A stretch of DNA of 64,000 nucleotides from Opitutales bacterium (lineage in GTDB: Bacteria; Verrucomicrobiota; Verrucomicrobiia; Opitutales; Seribacteraceae), in contig JAQWWZ010000001.1 of the NCBI GenBank assembly GCA_029254745.1, forward strand, positions 1 to 64,000, written 5' to 3'. Numbering within the stretch: the first letter of the stretch is position 1; the number at the start of each line of letters is the position of its first letter. Under the pieces are notes generated by a model. That model was given only the letters and a program-made list of their open reading frames with translations. It was not told the DNA's origin and ran no database searches. The position numbers and the translations under genes are program-made. Below, one piece after another: positions 9,098-18,256 of the stretch.

Positions 9098-10449
9098 GTA
9101 ACAAAAGCACGCCAACTGAGAGAAGGATTATCTTAAAAAATGCAGATGATCCAAATTACTCAAACAAAATTAGTTGCTACCTTCGAGAAGGTGGTTATGC
9201 GATGCTAAAAAAGTCATTTAAGATGAAACCTGAGGAAATCGGGGCAGAAGTACTTAAATCTGGCGTTCGGGGACGTGGTGGAGCAGGTTTTCCTGCTGGC
9301 ATGAAATGGAAGTTTTTGGACAGAAAATCCGGCAAGCCAATCTACTTGATCTGCAATGCGGATGAGTCTGAACCAGGTACTTTTAAAGATAGGCAAATCA
9401 TTCACAAAGACCCTCACCAATTGATCGAGGGTATGATGATTGCCGCTTACGCCATTCAGGCAAAGCAAGCGTTTATATACATCAGGGCAGAGTTTTTCGA
9501 AGGGGCTCGTATTTTGGAATCAGCCATTGATGAGGCCAAAGCAAAAGGTTTTTGTGGTGATAAAATTCTTGGGAGTGATTTTTCCTGTGATCTGGTGGTT
9601 CATCGGGGTGCAGGGGCTTACATTTGCGGTGAAGAAACTGGCCTTATTGAATCTCTTGAAGGCAAGCGTCCCAATCCTAGGATTAAACCCCCTTACTTCC
9701 CCGCGGTACTTGGACTGTATCAGTGTCCTACTATTGTGAATAATGTGGAAACGCTTTGTAATGTGAAGCACATCATGGAAATAGGAGGCGATGAATTCGC
9801 TAAAATCGGAAAGCCTAACAATACGGGAACCCGTATTTGGTGCGTTTCTGGCCATGTCAAAAAACCAGGGTATTATGAATTTGAGTGCGGTGCTCTAACT
9901 ATGGGCGAGATGATTTATGATGTTTGCGGTGGACTACTGCCAGGTCGATCTTTGCAAGCTGTTATTCCTGGAGGTTCATCATCCAAAATACTCAGAGCTG
10001 ACGAACGATTTTCCGGAAAATTAAAAGACGGAACTGATTTTGATTGGGGTGTCGAAGACATACCGCTTGATTTCGATGGTCCGATGGCAGCTGGTACTAT
10101 GTCTGGTTCGGGTGGGATTATTGTCATGGACGACACGGTTGATATGGTCGAGGCTATGGCCAATATTAATGCTTTTTATGCTCACGAGTCCTGCGGTCAG
10201 TGTACTCCTTGCCGAGAAGGCTCTTTATGGATGCGGAAAATCACCCAACGCATGTGTGACGGTGGAGCGCGCGAGGAAGACGCAGACCTACTGCTCTCGG
10301 TTGCAAATCAAATTGAAGGTCGTACTATTTGTGCTTTTGGGGAAGCGGCAGCTTGGCCAACCCAGAGTTTCATCGCAAAATTCCGTGACCGATTTGAAGA
10401 TAAAGTCAAAAACCCTGAGCGCAAAAAATCTTCCTTACAACTCATCTGA
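9094..10449 (+). CDS. nuoF: NADH-quinone oxidoreductase subunit F
   Basis: 451 residues of the 51-kDa subunit, which binds NADH, FMN and the [4Fe-4S] cluster N3. The dinucleotide site reads RGRGGAGFPAGMKW, the FMN region CNADESEPGTFKDR and GAGAYICGEET. Cluster ligands are Cys367, Cys370 and Cys373 (SCGQCTPCREG) and Cys413 (ICAFGEAA). Length is normal. It is tightly packed between nuoE and nuoG. Confidence 0.97.
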   Translation: MSNKSTPTERRIILKNADDPNYSNKISCYLREGGYAMLKKSFKMKPEEIGAEVLKSGVRGRGGAGFPAGMKWKFLDRKSGKPIYLICNADESEPGTFKDRQIIHKDPHQLIEGMMIAAYAIQAKQAFIYIRAEFFEGARILESAIDEAKAKGFCGDKILGSDFSCDLVVHRGAGAYICGEETGLIESLEGKRPNPRIKPPYFPAVLGLYQCPTIVNNVETLCNVKHIMEIGGDEFAKIGKPNNTGTRIWCVSGHVKKPGYYEFECGALTMGEMIYDVCGGLLPGRSLQAVIPGGSSSKILRADERFSGKLKDGTDFDWGVEDIPLDFDGPMAAGTMSGSGGIIVMDDTVDMVEAMANINAFYAHESCGQCTPCREGSLWMRKITQRMCDGGAREEDADLLLSVANQIEGRTICAFGEAAAWPTQSFIAKFRDRFEDKVKNPERKKSSLQLI

Positions 10450-10451
10450 TT

Positions 10452-12149
10452 ATGATTTCTAAAAAGAATAGTAAAGTTGTACCCATTGTTTTAGACGGCA
10501 AAGAAGTTGAAGTGCCCGAGGGTATGAATCTTGTTGATGCTGCGGCACTACATGGTAAGGAAATTCCTCATTACTGCTACCACCCACAACTTAGTGTAGC
10601 CGGTAACTGCAGGATGTGCTTGATTGAAATGGGGACACCAATGAGAAACCGTGAAACCGGGGAGGCGATCTTAGATGACGATGGAAGCCCTAGGATAGGG
10701 TGGGTGCCCAAACCTGTTATTGGCTGTGCGACCAATGTTTCTCCAGGTATGCATGTAAAGACCGAATCCGAAAAGGTTTTAGGTTGCCGGGAGGGAGTTA
10801 TGGAATTCCTCTTGGTCAACCATCCCTTAGATTGCCCAATTTGTGATCAGGCCGGAGAATGCAGGCTGCAGGAATTTGCAACTGACTACGGTCGTGGTTA
10901 CAGCCGTTTTGTAGAACGCAAAAATGTAAAGCCCAAAAGAACACGACTTGGGCCTCGGGTGACTTTGGATGATGAACGCTGCATCCTGTGCTCAAGATGC
11001 ATACGCTTTTGTCAAGAAGTTCCCAAGGATGATGTGCTTGGCTTTGTTGATCGTGGAAGTTTTTCAACCCTTACGTGTTTTCCTGGTCGTGAGTTGGATA
11101 ACAACTATTCTCTAAACACGGTTGACCTTTGCCCTGTTGGTGCCCTCACAAGCTCTGATTTTCGCTTTAAGATGAGGGTTTGGTTCTTGAAAGATGCTGA
11201 TAGCATCTGCCCAGAGAGCAGTGCCGGGTGCAACACCACCGTGTCTAGTCGCGAAGGCGAACTTTATAGGATTACTCCTCGGCGTAATGACTTAGTCAAT
11301 GACAGCTGGATGCCAGACAGTGGGCGAGAGCTTTACAAGTCAGTTAAATCTAACAATCGCATATTGTCATCCCGTATCGATCAAAATCCTTGCACCGCAG
11401 ATGAGGCAATTATTGAATCAATCCGTTTGCTTGAAGGTAAAAAAATAGGAATTGTAGGTTCTTGTAAATCCAGTTTAGAAGAACAGTTTTTATTGAACCA
11501 AATTTCTCTCAAGACGAATGCGGTAAACTTCATCAGGGGGCATTTCGAAGAGGATGATGGCATTTTATTATCTGCAGATCGTACTCCAAATCTCAGGGGT
11601 GCGTTGATTTCTGGCTTTACTCAGAATTACCCTAAGGATAATTTAGTTTCTTTATCCCAAGCCCTTGATCAAAATCAACTGGACGTACTATTGGTGATTG
11701 ATGAGGACTTGGAGGCTGCTCAAGTAGATATTGCAAACCTTGAAGGTGTCCCGATTGTTTTTATCGGCACTCATACAAATTCTACTAGCAATCGTGCTTC
11801 TGTGGTTTTACCAAGTTTGACAACCTTTGAAAAGTCTGGAACATTTGTGAATCGTAGTTTCTATGCTCAAGTTTTTCGCCAAGCTGTACCTGGACCAGCA
11901 GGCGTTCTTCCTGATTTGTCTCTTCTGTCCCGTTTACACAATGGCCTCACAGAAGATGAGGAAATAAGCCCCGATCAAAATTCAGTTTGGAAGGTAATGA
12001 ATAATGTCAGTGGTTCAGTCCTCAAAGAAATATCTCTTACCGATGTTAGAAAGGATGCAGTCTTACTTGATAGCTCGAAATGGTCGGATTTACCATTCGT
12101 GGAATCAAAAGCTTTGCATTTCGAACCAGCCACTAAAGTAGAAGCATAA
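10452..12149 (+). CDS. nuoG: NADH-quinone oxidoreductase subunit G (short form)
   Basis: 565 residues, shorter than typical bacterial NuoG. The N-terminal 250 residues hold the electron-transfer clusters: a plant-ferredoxin-type [2Fe-2S] site (Cys42, Cys53, Cys56, Cys92), the His-liganded cluster N5 (His124, Cys128, Cys131, Cys137) and cluster N4 (Cys177, Cys180, Cys183, Cys227). The extra N7 motif found in E. coli is not seen. The molybdopterin-oxidoreductase-like C-terminal part is reduced to about 300 residues with weak conservation. Position in the operon makes the assignment secure. Confidence 0.94.
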   Translation: MISKKNSKVVPIVLDGKEVEVPEGMNLVDAAALHGKEIPHYCYHPQLSVAGNCRMCLIEMGTPMRNRETGEAILDDDGSPRIGWVPKPVIGCATNVSPGMHVKTESEKVLGCREGVMEFLLVNHPLDCPICDQAGECRLQEFATDYGRGYSRFVERKNVKPKRTRLGPRVTLDDERCILCSRCIRFCQEVPKDDVLGFVDRGSFSTLTCFPGRELDNNYSLNTVDLCPVGALTSSDFRFKMRVWFLKDADSICPESSAGCNTTVSSREGELYRITPRRNDLVNDSWMPDSGRELYKSVKSNNRILSSRIDQNPCTADEAIIESIRLLEGKKIGIVGSCKSSLEEQFLLNQISLKTNAVNFIRGHFEEDDGILLSADRTPNLRGALISGFTQNYPKDNLVSLSQALDQNQLDVLLVIDEDLEAAQVDIANLEGVPIVFIGTHTNSTSNRASVVLPSLTTFEKSGTFVNRSFYAQVFRQAVPGPAGVLPDLSLLSRLHNGLTEDEEISPDQNSVWKVMNNVSGSVLKEISLTDVRKDAVLLDSSKWSDLPFVESKALHFEPATKVEA

Positions 12150-12153
12150 TAAA

Positions 12154-13281
12154 ATGGAACTTTGGAACAGCTTAGAGCTTTGGCAAATTGTTGCGATTAA
12201 AGTCATGTTTTCCCTAATGATGATTGGGGCTGTGATGACGATGGCAGGGTATTCCGTACTTGCTGAAAGAAAAGTGAGCGCATGGATGCAAGGTCGTGTT
12301 GGGCCAAACCGTACGGTGCTTCCTTTTATCGAGCACATTCCTTTGATTGGACCTTTTCTTAAAGGTCTTGGTATTTTTCAACCTCTTGCTGATGGGTTAA
12401 AGTTTTTGTTTAAAGAAGAAATTGTACCCGGGCATGTTAATAAGGTTTATTATTACCTAGCTCCAATCATTGCCTTGGTACCAGCTTTGACTACGATGAC
12501 GGTTCTTCCTTTTGGGGAGTTTTTTACCGATACTGGTGACCGTATACCGTTGATGCTCGCAGATCTTGAGGTAGGTATTTTGTTTATTTTAGCTGTTTCT
12601 TCCCTCGGAGTTTATGGTATTGTTCTAGCTGGTTGGTCTTCTAATAGTAAATATCCTTTTCTTGGCGGTATTCGTTCATCCGCTCAAATGATTTCTTACG
12701 AACTTGCCATGGGACTATCTTTGCTACCCATATTCCTGTGGGTAAGTAAACCAGGAATTGATGTAGCCGCCTTGAGTCTTGTGGAGATTGTTCATTCTCA
12801 AAACCAGTCAATGTGGCTTGTCTTCGTCCAGCCTTTATCCGCTCTAATTTTTATGATTGCATTATTTGCTGAGACCAATCGTTTGCCTTTTGATATGCCT
12901 GAATCTGAAACAGATTTAGTTGGAGGTTTTCATACTGAATATGGCAGTTTTAAATTTGGTATTTTCTTTGTTGCGGAGTACGCTCACATAGTGATTGGTT
13001 CTGCTATTTTCACTACTATCTTTCTAGGAGGCTGGCATTTTTTGCCTTGGATGGCAGACCCATGGCCTAGTACCTGGATTGGTTCTATTCTTGGAGTCGT
13101 TTGGTTTCTAGCCAAAACTATCGGGTTAATATTTTTCTTTATCTGGGTGCGCTGGACTTTGCCTCGCTTTCGTTATGACCAAGTCATGAGCCTAGGTTGG
13201 ACAAAATTGCTTCCTTTAGCACTGGTGAATCTTTTATTCTATGTAATTTTAGTAACCTGGCTGGATCAACCAGCTTCTTAG
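12154..13281 (+). CDS. nuoH: NADH-quinone oxidoreductase subunit H
   Basis: 375 residues, a membrane subunit with about eight helices that forms the quinone entry channel at the junction of the two arms. Family motifs are present: ERKVSAWMQGRVGPNR near residue 38, GIRSSAQMISYELAMG, and AETNRLPFDMPESETDLVGG with the conserved acidic residues. It begins 4 bases after nuoG. Confidence 0.97.
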   Translation: MELWNSLELWQIVAIKVMFSLMMIGAVMTMAGYSVLAERKVSAWMQGRVGPNRTVLPFIEHIPLIGPFLKGLGIFQPLADGLKFLFKEEIVPGHVNKVYYYLAPIIALVPALTTMTVLPFGEFFTDTGDRIPLMLADLEVGILFILAVSSLGVYGIVLAGWSSNSKYPFLGGIRSSAQMISYELAMGLSLLPIFLWVSKPGIDVAALSLVEIVHSQNQSMWLVFVQPLSALIFMIALFAETNRLPFDMPESETDLVGGFHTEYGSFKFGIFFVAEYAHIVIGSAIFTTIFLGGWHFLPWMADPWPSTWIGSILGVVWFLAKTIGLIFFFIWVRWTLPRFRYDQVMSLGWTKLLPLALVNLLFYVILVTWLDQPAS

Positions 13282-13294
13282 ACGGAGTTATTCT

Positions 13295-13840
13295 ATGGCA
13301 AAAACTGTAGTCCTTGAACGCAAACCTCTCTCTTTATCTGAGCGCACTTACTTGCCTCAGATTGCAACTGGTTTGAAAACCACTTTTTCTACCATGTTTA
13401 AGAAAAAAGTGACCCTTCAATATCCAGAGGAAAGACCTGTGATTCCCCAAAATTATCGGGGTGTACCCACATTGGTTAAGGATCCAAACAACCGTGAAAA
13501 ATGTGTATCCTGTCAACTCTGTGAGTTTGTTTGCCCTCCAAAAGCAATTCGTATCACACCTGGTGAAGTTCCTGAGGGTGAAGCAGATAGAGAGCATGTA
13601 GAAAAAGCGCCCAAAGAGTTTGAAATTAATATGCTCCGCTGTATTTATTGTGGTTATTGCCAAGAGGTTTGCCCAGAAGAGGCCATTTTTCTTCAACAGG
13701 AATACTCATCATCTGGGTATTCTCGCGAAGAAATGATCAACAACAAAGAAAAACTTTATGAGTTGGGTGGGGTGGTTCCAGATCAGCACTACAAGTGGGA
13801 CAAAAAGAAAAAGGCTGAGCAGGAGGGGAATTCTCACTAA
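13295..13840 (+). CDS. nuoI: NADH-quinone oxidoreductase subunit I
   Basis: 181 residues, an 8Fe ferredoxin-like peripheral subunit that carries clusters N6a and N6b. The two motifs are Cys70, Cys73, Cys76, Cys80 (CVSCQLCEFVCP) and Cys116, Cys119, Cys122, Cys126 (CIYCGYCQEVCP). A GGAG sequence lies a few bases upstream of the ATG. An 88-base gap separates it from nuoJ, the largest in the operon. Confidence 0.97.
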   Translation: MAKTVVLERKPLSLSERTYLPQIATGLKTTFSTMFKKKVTLQYPEERPVIPQNYRGVPTLVKDPNNREKCVSCQLCEFVCPPKAIRITPGEVPEGEADREHVEKAPKEFEINMLRCIYCGYCQEVCPEEAIFLQQEYSSSGYSREEMINNKEKLYELGGVVPDQHYKWDKKKKAEQEGNSH

Positions 13841-13928
13841 ACTTACTTTTTGGTGTTGAGACTTTTGCGCCTTTAAGGCTTATATATTTCGAGTCCTTAA
13901 TCCTGCTTGCTCAAATTCGTTAACCTTT

Positions 13929-14495
13929 GTGAACCTAATCGATTTTCTATTTTTAGTTTTTGCCACCCTTTCAGTAGGTGGCGGGCTTTTAATGATATTT
14001 TCACGGCATCCAGTATCAGCTGCTTTGTTTATGATCGTTTCGATGGTAAGCGTTGCTGGTTTATTTGTCCTTTTGGAATCATTCTTTTTAGCGATTCTTC
14101 AGGTATTAGTCTATGCAGGAGCGGTGATGGTTTTGTTTCTTTTTATTATCATGCTTTTGGATGTGGGGCCAGAAGGAGCTAAAAGTTCAAAAATTAAGTT
14201 ATTGTCCGGGCTTGCTGGGATTGTCTGTTTTGGTATTTTAGTAGTGTTTTCTTTGATCTTGGTACTTAATTCTGTCCCAGACTGTAGTAGTTGTGCAGGC
14301 TGGCCTTCTTTGGACGACAGAAATTTAGTTTTGGGAGAAAGTTTGGTGTTTTCCACAAGTGTTAAAAGCTTTGGTTTTGGCCTTTTTTCTAAATACATGC
14401 TTCCTATTCAAGTAGCAGGATTTTTGTTACTTGCTGCAATGGTTGGTGTGATCATTCTCAGTAAAAAATTTGTACGGGAGAGTAGTCTTAGCTAA
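13929..14495 (+). CDS. nuoJ: NADH-quinone oxidoreductase subunit J
   Basis: 188 residues with about five membrane helices. The conserved third-helix region LQVLVYAGAVMVLFLFIIMLLD is characteristic of NuoJ, which lies in the membrane arm beside NuoK and NuoA. The start is a GTG. nuoK follows after 3 bases. Confidence 0.95.
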   Translation: MNLIDFLFLVFATLSVGGGLLMIFSRHPVSAALFMIVSMVSVAGLFVLLESFFLAILQVLVYAGAVMVLFLFIIMLLDVGPEGAKSSKIKLLSGLAGIVCFGILVVFSLILVLNSVPDCSSCAGWPSLDDRNLVLGESLVFSTSVKSFGFGLFSKYMLPIQVAGFLLLAAMVGVIILSKKFVRESSLS

Positions 14496-14498
14496 GTA

Positions 14499-14807
14499 AT
14501 GGAAAGTGTAACGCCACATTATTTCTTATTTCTTGGCTTCTTGCTTTTTGGTGTCGGTTTTCTTGGCGTAGTCATTCGCCGTAACCTGCTAATTGTTCTC
14601 ATGTCTCTTGAGCTCATGCTCAATGGGGTAAATATCGCCTTAGTGACCTTTTCAAGAGTCGGCCTTAACCTCGATGGTAGTCTCTTTGTATTTTTTATCA
14701 TGACCGTGGCTGCTGCTGAAGTAGCGGTGGGGCTCGCTTTGCTTGTGGCCCTGTACAAAAAACGACAAAGCATCTTTTCAGAAGATGCTACTTTATTGAG
14801 AAACTAA
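14499..14807 (+). CDS. nuoK: NADH-quinone oxidoreductase subunit K
   Basis: 102 residues, three membrane helices, normal length for the family. The LMSLELMLNGVNIALV motif carries the conserved helix-2 glutamate of the proton path, and AAAEVAVGLALLVA in helix 3 carries the second. It lies between nuoJ and nuoL with gaps of only 3-4 bases. Confidence 0.97.
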   Translation: MESVTPHYFLFLGFLLFGVGFLGVVIRRNLLIVLMSLELMLNGVNIALVTFSRVGLNLDGSLFVFFIMTVAAAEVAVGLALLVALYKKRQSIFSEDATLLRN

Positions 14808-14811
14808 AGGT

Positions 14812-16647
14812 ATGGAATCTGTTATCCTAAGCGTACTTTTGCTCCCTTTGTTGTCTTCAATTGTAACATTGTTATTTCTACGAAAAAATGGAAATGTTGC
14901 ATCTCTTCTATCTGTTGCAACTGCTGGTGGAATTCTTGTCTTCTCTCTTTACATTATCTTCCAGACTGGTGACACGGTATTTGCTTGGGAAATGACCTGG
15001 TTGAAGCTGGCAGGATGGGAGCTTAAGTTTGGGTTTTTAATTGATGGTGCTGCCCGTTTACTTTTATTCGTCGTTTCTTTTATTGGATTCTTAATTCATA
15101 TCTTCAGTCTTGGTTACATGCACAATGATGATGCAAAAGCCAGATATTTTGGGGGGCTTTCGATCTTTATGTTCTCTATGCTGGGAATTACTTTGGCTGA
15201 TAACCTCATCATGATCTTTGTTTTCTGGGAGCTAGTTGGTTTCAGCTCTTATTTGCTTATCGCTCATTATTTCTCTACTGACGAAGCAGCTCAAGCATCC
15301 AAAAAAGCTTTTATTGTTAACAGGGTGGGGGACTTTGGTTTTCTCATAGGTATTGTTCTCACCTATTGGAGTTTTCAAACTGTCAATTTGCAGGAAATCC
15401 GAAATCTTGTAGACTTTGACCCCAGCTTAGTTACCACCACATTATGTTTGGCCTTGGCGTGTGGTTTTATTGGTAAATCTGCCCAGTTTCCCTTACATGT
15501 CTGGCTTCCTGATGCCATGGCTGGACCTACACCTGTTTCTGCTCTTATACACGCGGCAACCATGGTCGCAGCCGGAATTTATTTGCTCTTCCGGATTGAT
15601 TTCATGTTCACCGTTGATGCCTTAAGTTTATTGGCTACGCTTGGGGCCACGATGGGACTTTTTGCTGGTTTTTGTGCTCTTGGCCAAAGTGACATCAAAA
15701 AAATACTTGCATATTCTACGCTTTCTCAACTCGGTTATATGACGGCTGCATTTGGACTTGGTATGCCTGGTATCGCTTTGTTTCACCTAATGACACATGC
15801 CTTCTTCAAAGCTTTGATGTTCTTGGGATCAGGCTCTGTCATCCATGCTTGTCATCATGAGCAGGATATTTTCAAATACGGTGGTCTTCGCAAAAAAATG
15901 CCAATTACCGCACTTACCTTTTTAGTCGGTGTTTTAGCTATATCTGGAGTAAACTTTTTATCCGGATATTTCAGTAAAGACGCCATCCTTTTGGGTGCCT
16001 ACAATTCAAACATGGTTGTCTTTGTCTTGCTTTATGCCGGGGCTCTTCTTACCTCTCTCTACATGTTCCGCCTGTACTTTTTGACTTTCGAGGGGAACTC
16101 TCGTTCTAATGTTTCCAAGGGAGCGACCGAAAGTTCCGTTCTTATGACCGGTCCTCTTTTAGTCTTAGCTTTTCTCTCAATCGTTGGTGGGTACCATGCC
16201 TTGTTTCCTGAAGCTATTGTGGGTGTTTTACTTGAAGATATATCCCAAGTGGCAGCTATGCCTAATCATTTGTGGATGGTTGTTCTTGGTACTTTGGCTT
16301 GGATTATCGGTGGAGGAACTGCAAAACTTTTTTATGGAAGGGCATTCAATGGGGAACCTCTTAAAGTCAGGTTTCCTGCTTTTTATGATCTTTGTAAAAG
16401 TAAGTTATTTTTTGATGAGATTTATGGCTTCTATGTTTCCAAAATCCAAGACCCTTTTGCCCGCTTTGTTGAGGTCATGGAATTACTTTTTATCTCCGGT
16501 CTTTTAGTCCGTGGTTCGGCTGGAATATCTGCACTTTTTGCTTTGTTAGCAAAAGCATGCTACGCGGGTAAGATTCACACTTATTCCTTTTGGTTTATCT
16601 TTGGGATCATTGGTTTTCTTGCCTATGCAATCGGTTTTGGAAATTAA
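14812..16647 (+). CDS. nuoL: NADH-quinone oxidoreductase subunit L
   Basis: 611 residues, the largest antiporter-like proton-pumping subunit, with the long lateral helix expected at the C-terminus. FVFWELVGFSSYLLI holds the key glutamate; the HVWLPDAMAGPTPVSALIHAAT signature with its conserved lysine region and histidine is intact. Length matches the family. Confidence 0.97.
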   Translation: MESVILSVLLLPLLSSIVTLLFLRKNGNVASLLSVATAGGILVFSLYIIFQTGDTVFAWEMTWLKLAGWELKFGFLIDGAARLLLFVVSFIGFLIHIFSLGYMHNDDAKARYFGGLSIFMFSMLGITLADNLIMIFVFWELVGFSSYLLIAHYFSTDEAAQASKKAFIVNRVGDFGFLIGIVLTYWSFQTVNLQEIRNLVDFDPSLVTTTLCLALACGFIGKSAQFPLHVWLPDAMAGPTPVSALIHAATMVAAGIYLLFRIDFMFTVDALSLLATLGATMGLFAGFCALGQSDIKKILAYSTLSQLGYMTAAFGLGMPGIALFHLMTHAFFKALMFLGSGSVIHACHHEQDIFKYGGLRKKMPITALTFLVGVLAISGVNFLSGYFSKDAILLGAYNSNMVVFVLLYAGALLTSLYMFRLYFLTFEGNSRSNVSKGATESSVLMTGPLLVLAFLSIVGGYHALFPEAIVGVLLEDISQVAAMPNHLWMVVLGTLAWIIGGGTAKLFYGRAFNGEPLKVRFPAFYDLCKSKLFFDEIYGFYVSKIQDPFARFVEVMELLFISGLLVRGSAGISALFALLAKACYAGKIHTYSFWFIFGIIGFLAYAIGFGN

Positions 16648-16653
16648 TTTGTA

Positions 16654-18255
16654 ATGTTATCTTTAGATCAGTTTCTTCTTTTAGGTTCGATTGTTATACC
16701 AGCATTTGTTTCTTTTTTGCTTTTTGTAGGTGTTGGAAACACTGATGGCTTTGCAAAGAAGCTCGCATATGTCGCGTTTACCTTCCCATTTCTCGCAGGT
16801 ATTCTATTATTTGTACGCTTTGAAGAAGGTGCGAATGGTTATGCTTTCGAATTTTTGTGTACAGGTATGGGGCTGCAGGAACTTAAGATTCATTTCCATC
16901 TTGGCTTAAATGGTGTATCCTCACCTCTGTTTGCAATGGCTGGGATTGTTGGGCTTGCCGCAGGTCTTACTGCCATTAATTCCGGAGCTGAGAGGATTCG
17001 GTTATACCTGGCTCTTCTATCATTGATGCAAGCTGGACTTATGGGAGTTTTTGCAAGTGTTGATTTATTTTTCTATTACCTGTTCCATGAGTTTGCACTG
17101 ATACCAACCTTTATCATGATTGGGCTGTGGGGAGGGCGTGATCGTCGTAGTGTTGCTCTCGAGATTACAATTTACCTTACTCTTGGTGCCTTGTTATCGT
17201 TGGCTGGGTTAGTGGCCATTAATACTTTTGTGGATGCAGAAAGCTTTGATTTTCCTTCTTTATCAATTGCCCTTGCTGAATCAAATCTTTTTGAGTCCAC
17301 AAAATCCAAAATCTTCGGCTTCCTACTCATTGGTTTTGGTATTTTAGTTGCTCTTTTTCCCTTTCATACTTGGGCCGTACGCGGGTACGATGCGGCTCCC
17401 ACTTCAGTCTCTATGCTTCATGCCGGAGTCTTAAAGAAGTTTGGTTTGTACGGTCTTATCCAGGTTGCAACTCCTTTACTACCAGAGTCTGCTCAGTCTT
17501 GGAGCACCTTGCTACTTTGGTTAGCTCTGGGAAATGTCTTGTTTGTGGGCATGGTAGCCATCGCTCAAACTAATCTGAAGTCGATGGTTGGCAATGGTTC
17601 TGTCATGCACATGGGATATTGTTTTCTTGGGATCGGTGTGTGTTCTTCTCTTGGTGCATCCTCTGCGATAATGCTGATGGTCGCCCATGGTCTTTCTGTG
17701 TCCTTAATGTTTTTATTAGCACACTATATCCAACGCCGGACAGATACATTTGAAATGTCTGACATGGGGGGGCTTGCAAAGCAAACCCCCTTACTTGCCT
17801 GTTTTTTTGTCGCTGCATCTCTCGCTACAATAGGTTTACCCGGTTTCGGAAATTTTTGGGGTGAATTTGGAGTTTTCCTTTCCCTAGGGCAGCAACCGGA
17901 TACGCAATTTTTTCTTTATTTCGCTGCTTTGGGAATCATTATTTCAGCTGTATTTGGTTTACGAGCAGTTGCTCGCATTTTTTACGGTGAACCCAGCGAA
18001 AAACTGGAGAGTATCTTGAGTAAAAAGAAAATTTCCGATTTGAGTTTCTCTGAAATCTTTCCTGCAAGCCTTATTCTTTTGGCTCTGCTCCTGATTGGTC
18101 TATGGCCCCTCACTATTTCCCCTAGAATTGATTCAGAGATAGAAAATAGATACAATGCCGTGGATTCTCAAGTTGTAGGAAGCTCACTCCCACCTTGTTG
18201 TCTCGCCAAGGAAGAGAAAAATACTGAAACCCCGTCCCTTCAATTGAAAGATTAA
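16654..18255 (+). CDS. nuoM: NADH-quinone oxidoreductase subunit M
   Basis: 533 residues, an antiporter-like pumping subunit with about 14 helices. The helix-5 glutamate is in LFHEFALIPTFIMIG, and the FHTWAVRGYDAAPTSVSMLHAGVLKKFG signature is clear. A tail of about 40 residues with a Cys-Cys pair (PPCCLAKEE) follows the last helix. It sits one base before nuoN. Confidence 0.96.
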   Translation: MLSLDQFLLLGSIVIPAFVSFLLFVGVGNTDGFAKKLAYVAFTFPFLAGILLFVRFEEGANGYAFEFLCTGMGLQELKIHFHLGLNGVSSPLFAMAGIVGLAAGLTAINSGAERIRLYLALLSLMQAGLMGVFASVDLFFYYLFHEFALIPTFIMIGLWGGRDRRSVALEITIYLTLGALLSLAGLVAINTFVDAESFDFPSLSIALAESNLFESTKSKIFGFLLIGFGILVALFPFHTWAVRGYDAAPTSVSMLHAGVLKKFGLYGLIQVATPLLPESAQSWSTLLLWLALGNVLFVGMVAIAQTNLKSMVGNGSVMHMGYCFLGIGVCSSLGASSAIMLMVAHGLSVSLMFLLAHYIQRRTDTFEMSDMGGLAKQTPLLACFFVAASLATIGLPGFGNFWGEFGVFLSLGQQPDTQFFLYFAALGIIISAVFGLRAVARIFYGEPSEKLESILSKKKISDLSFSEIFPASLILLALLLIGLWPLTISPRIDSEIENRYNAVDSQVVGSSLPPCCLAKEEKNTETPSLQLKD

Positions 18256-18256
18256 A

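Noticed and set aside
9520-9855. 111-codon minus-strand frame inside nuoF
   Set aside because: It is fully antisense to the conserved FMN/NADH domain and has no independent support.
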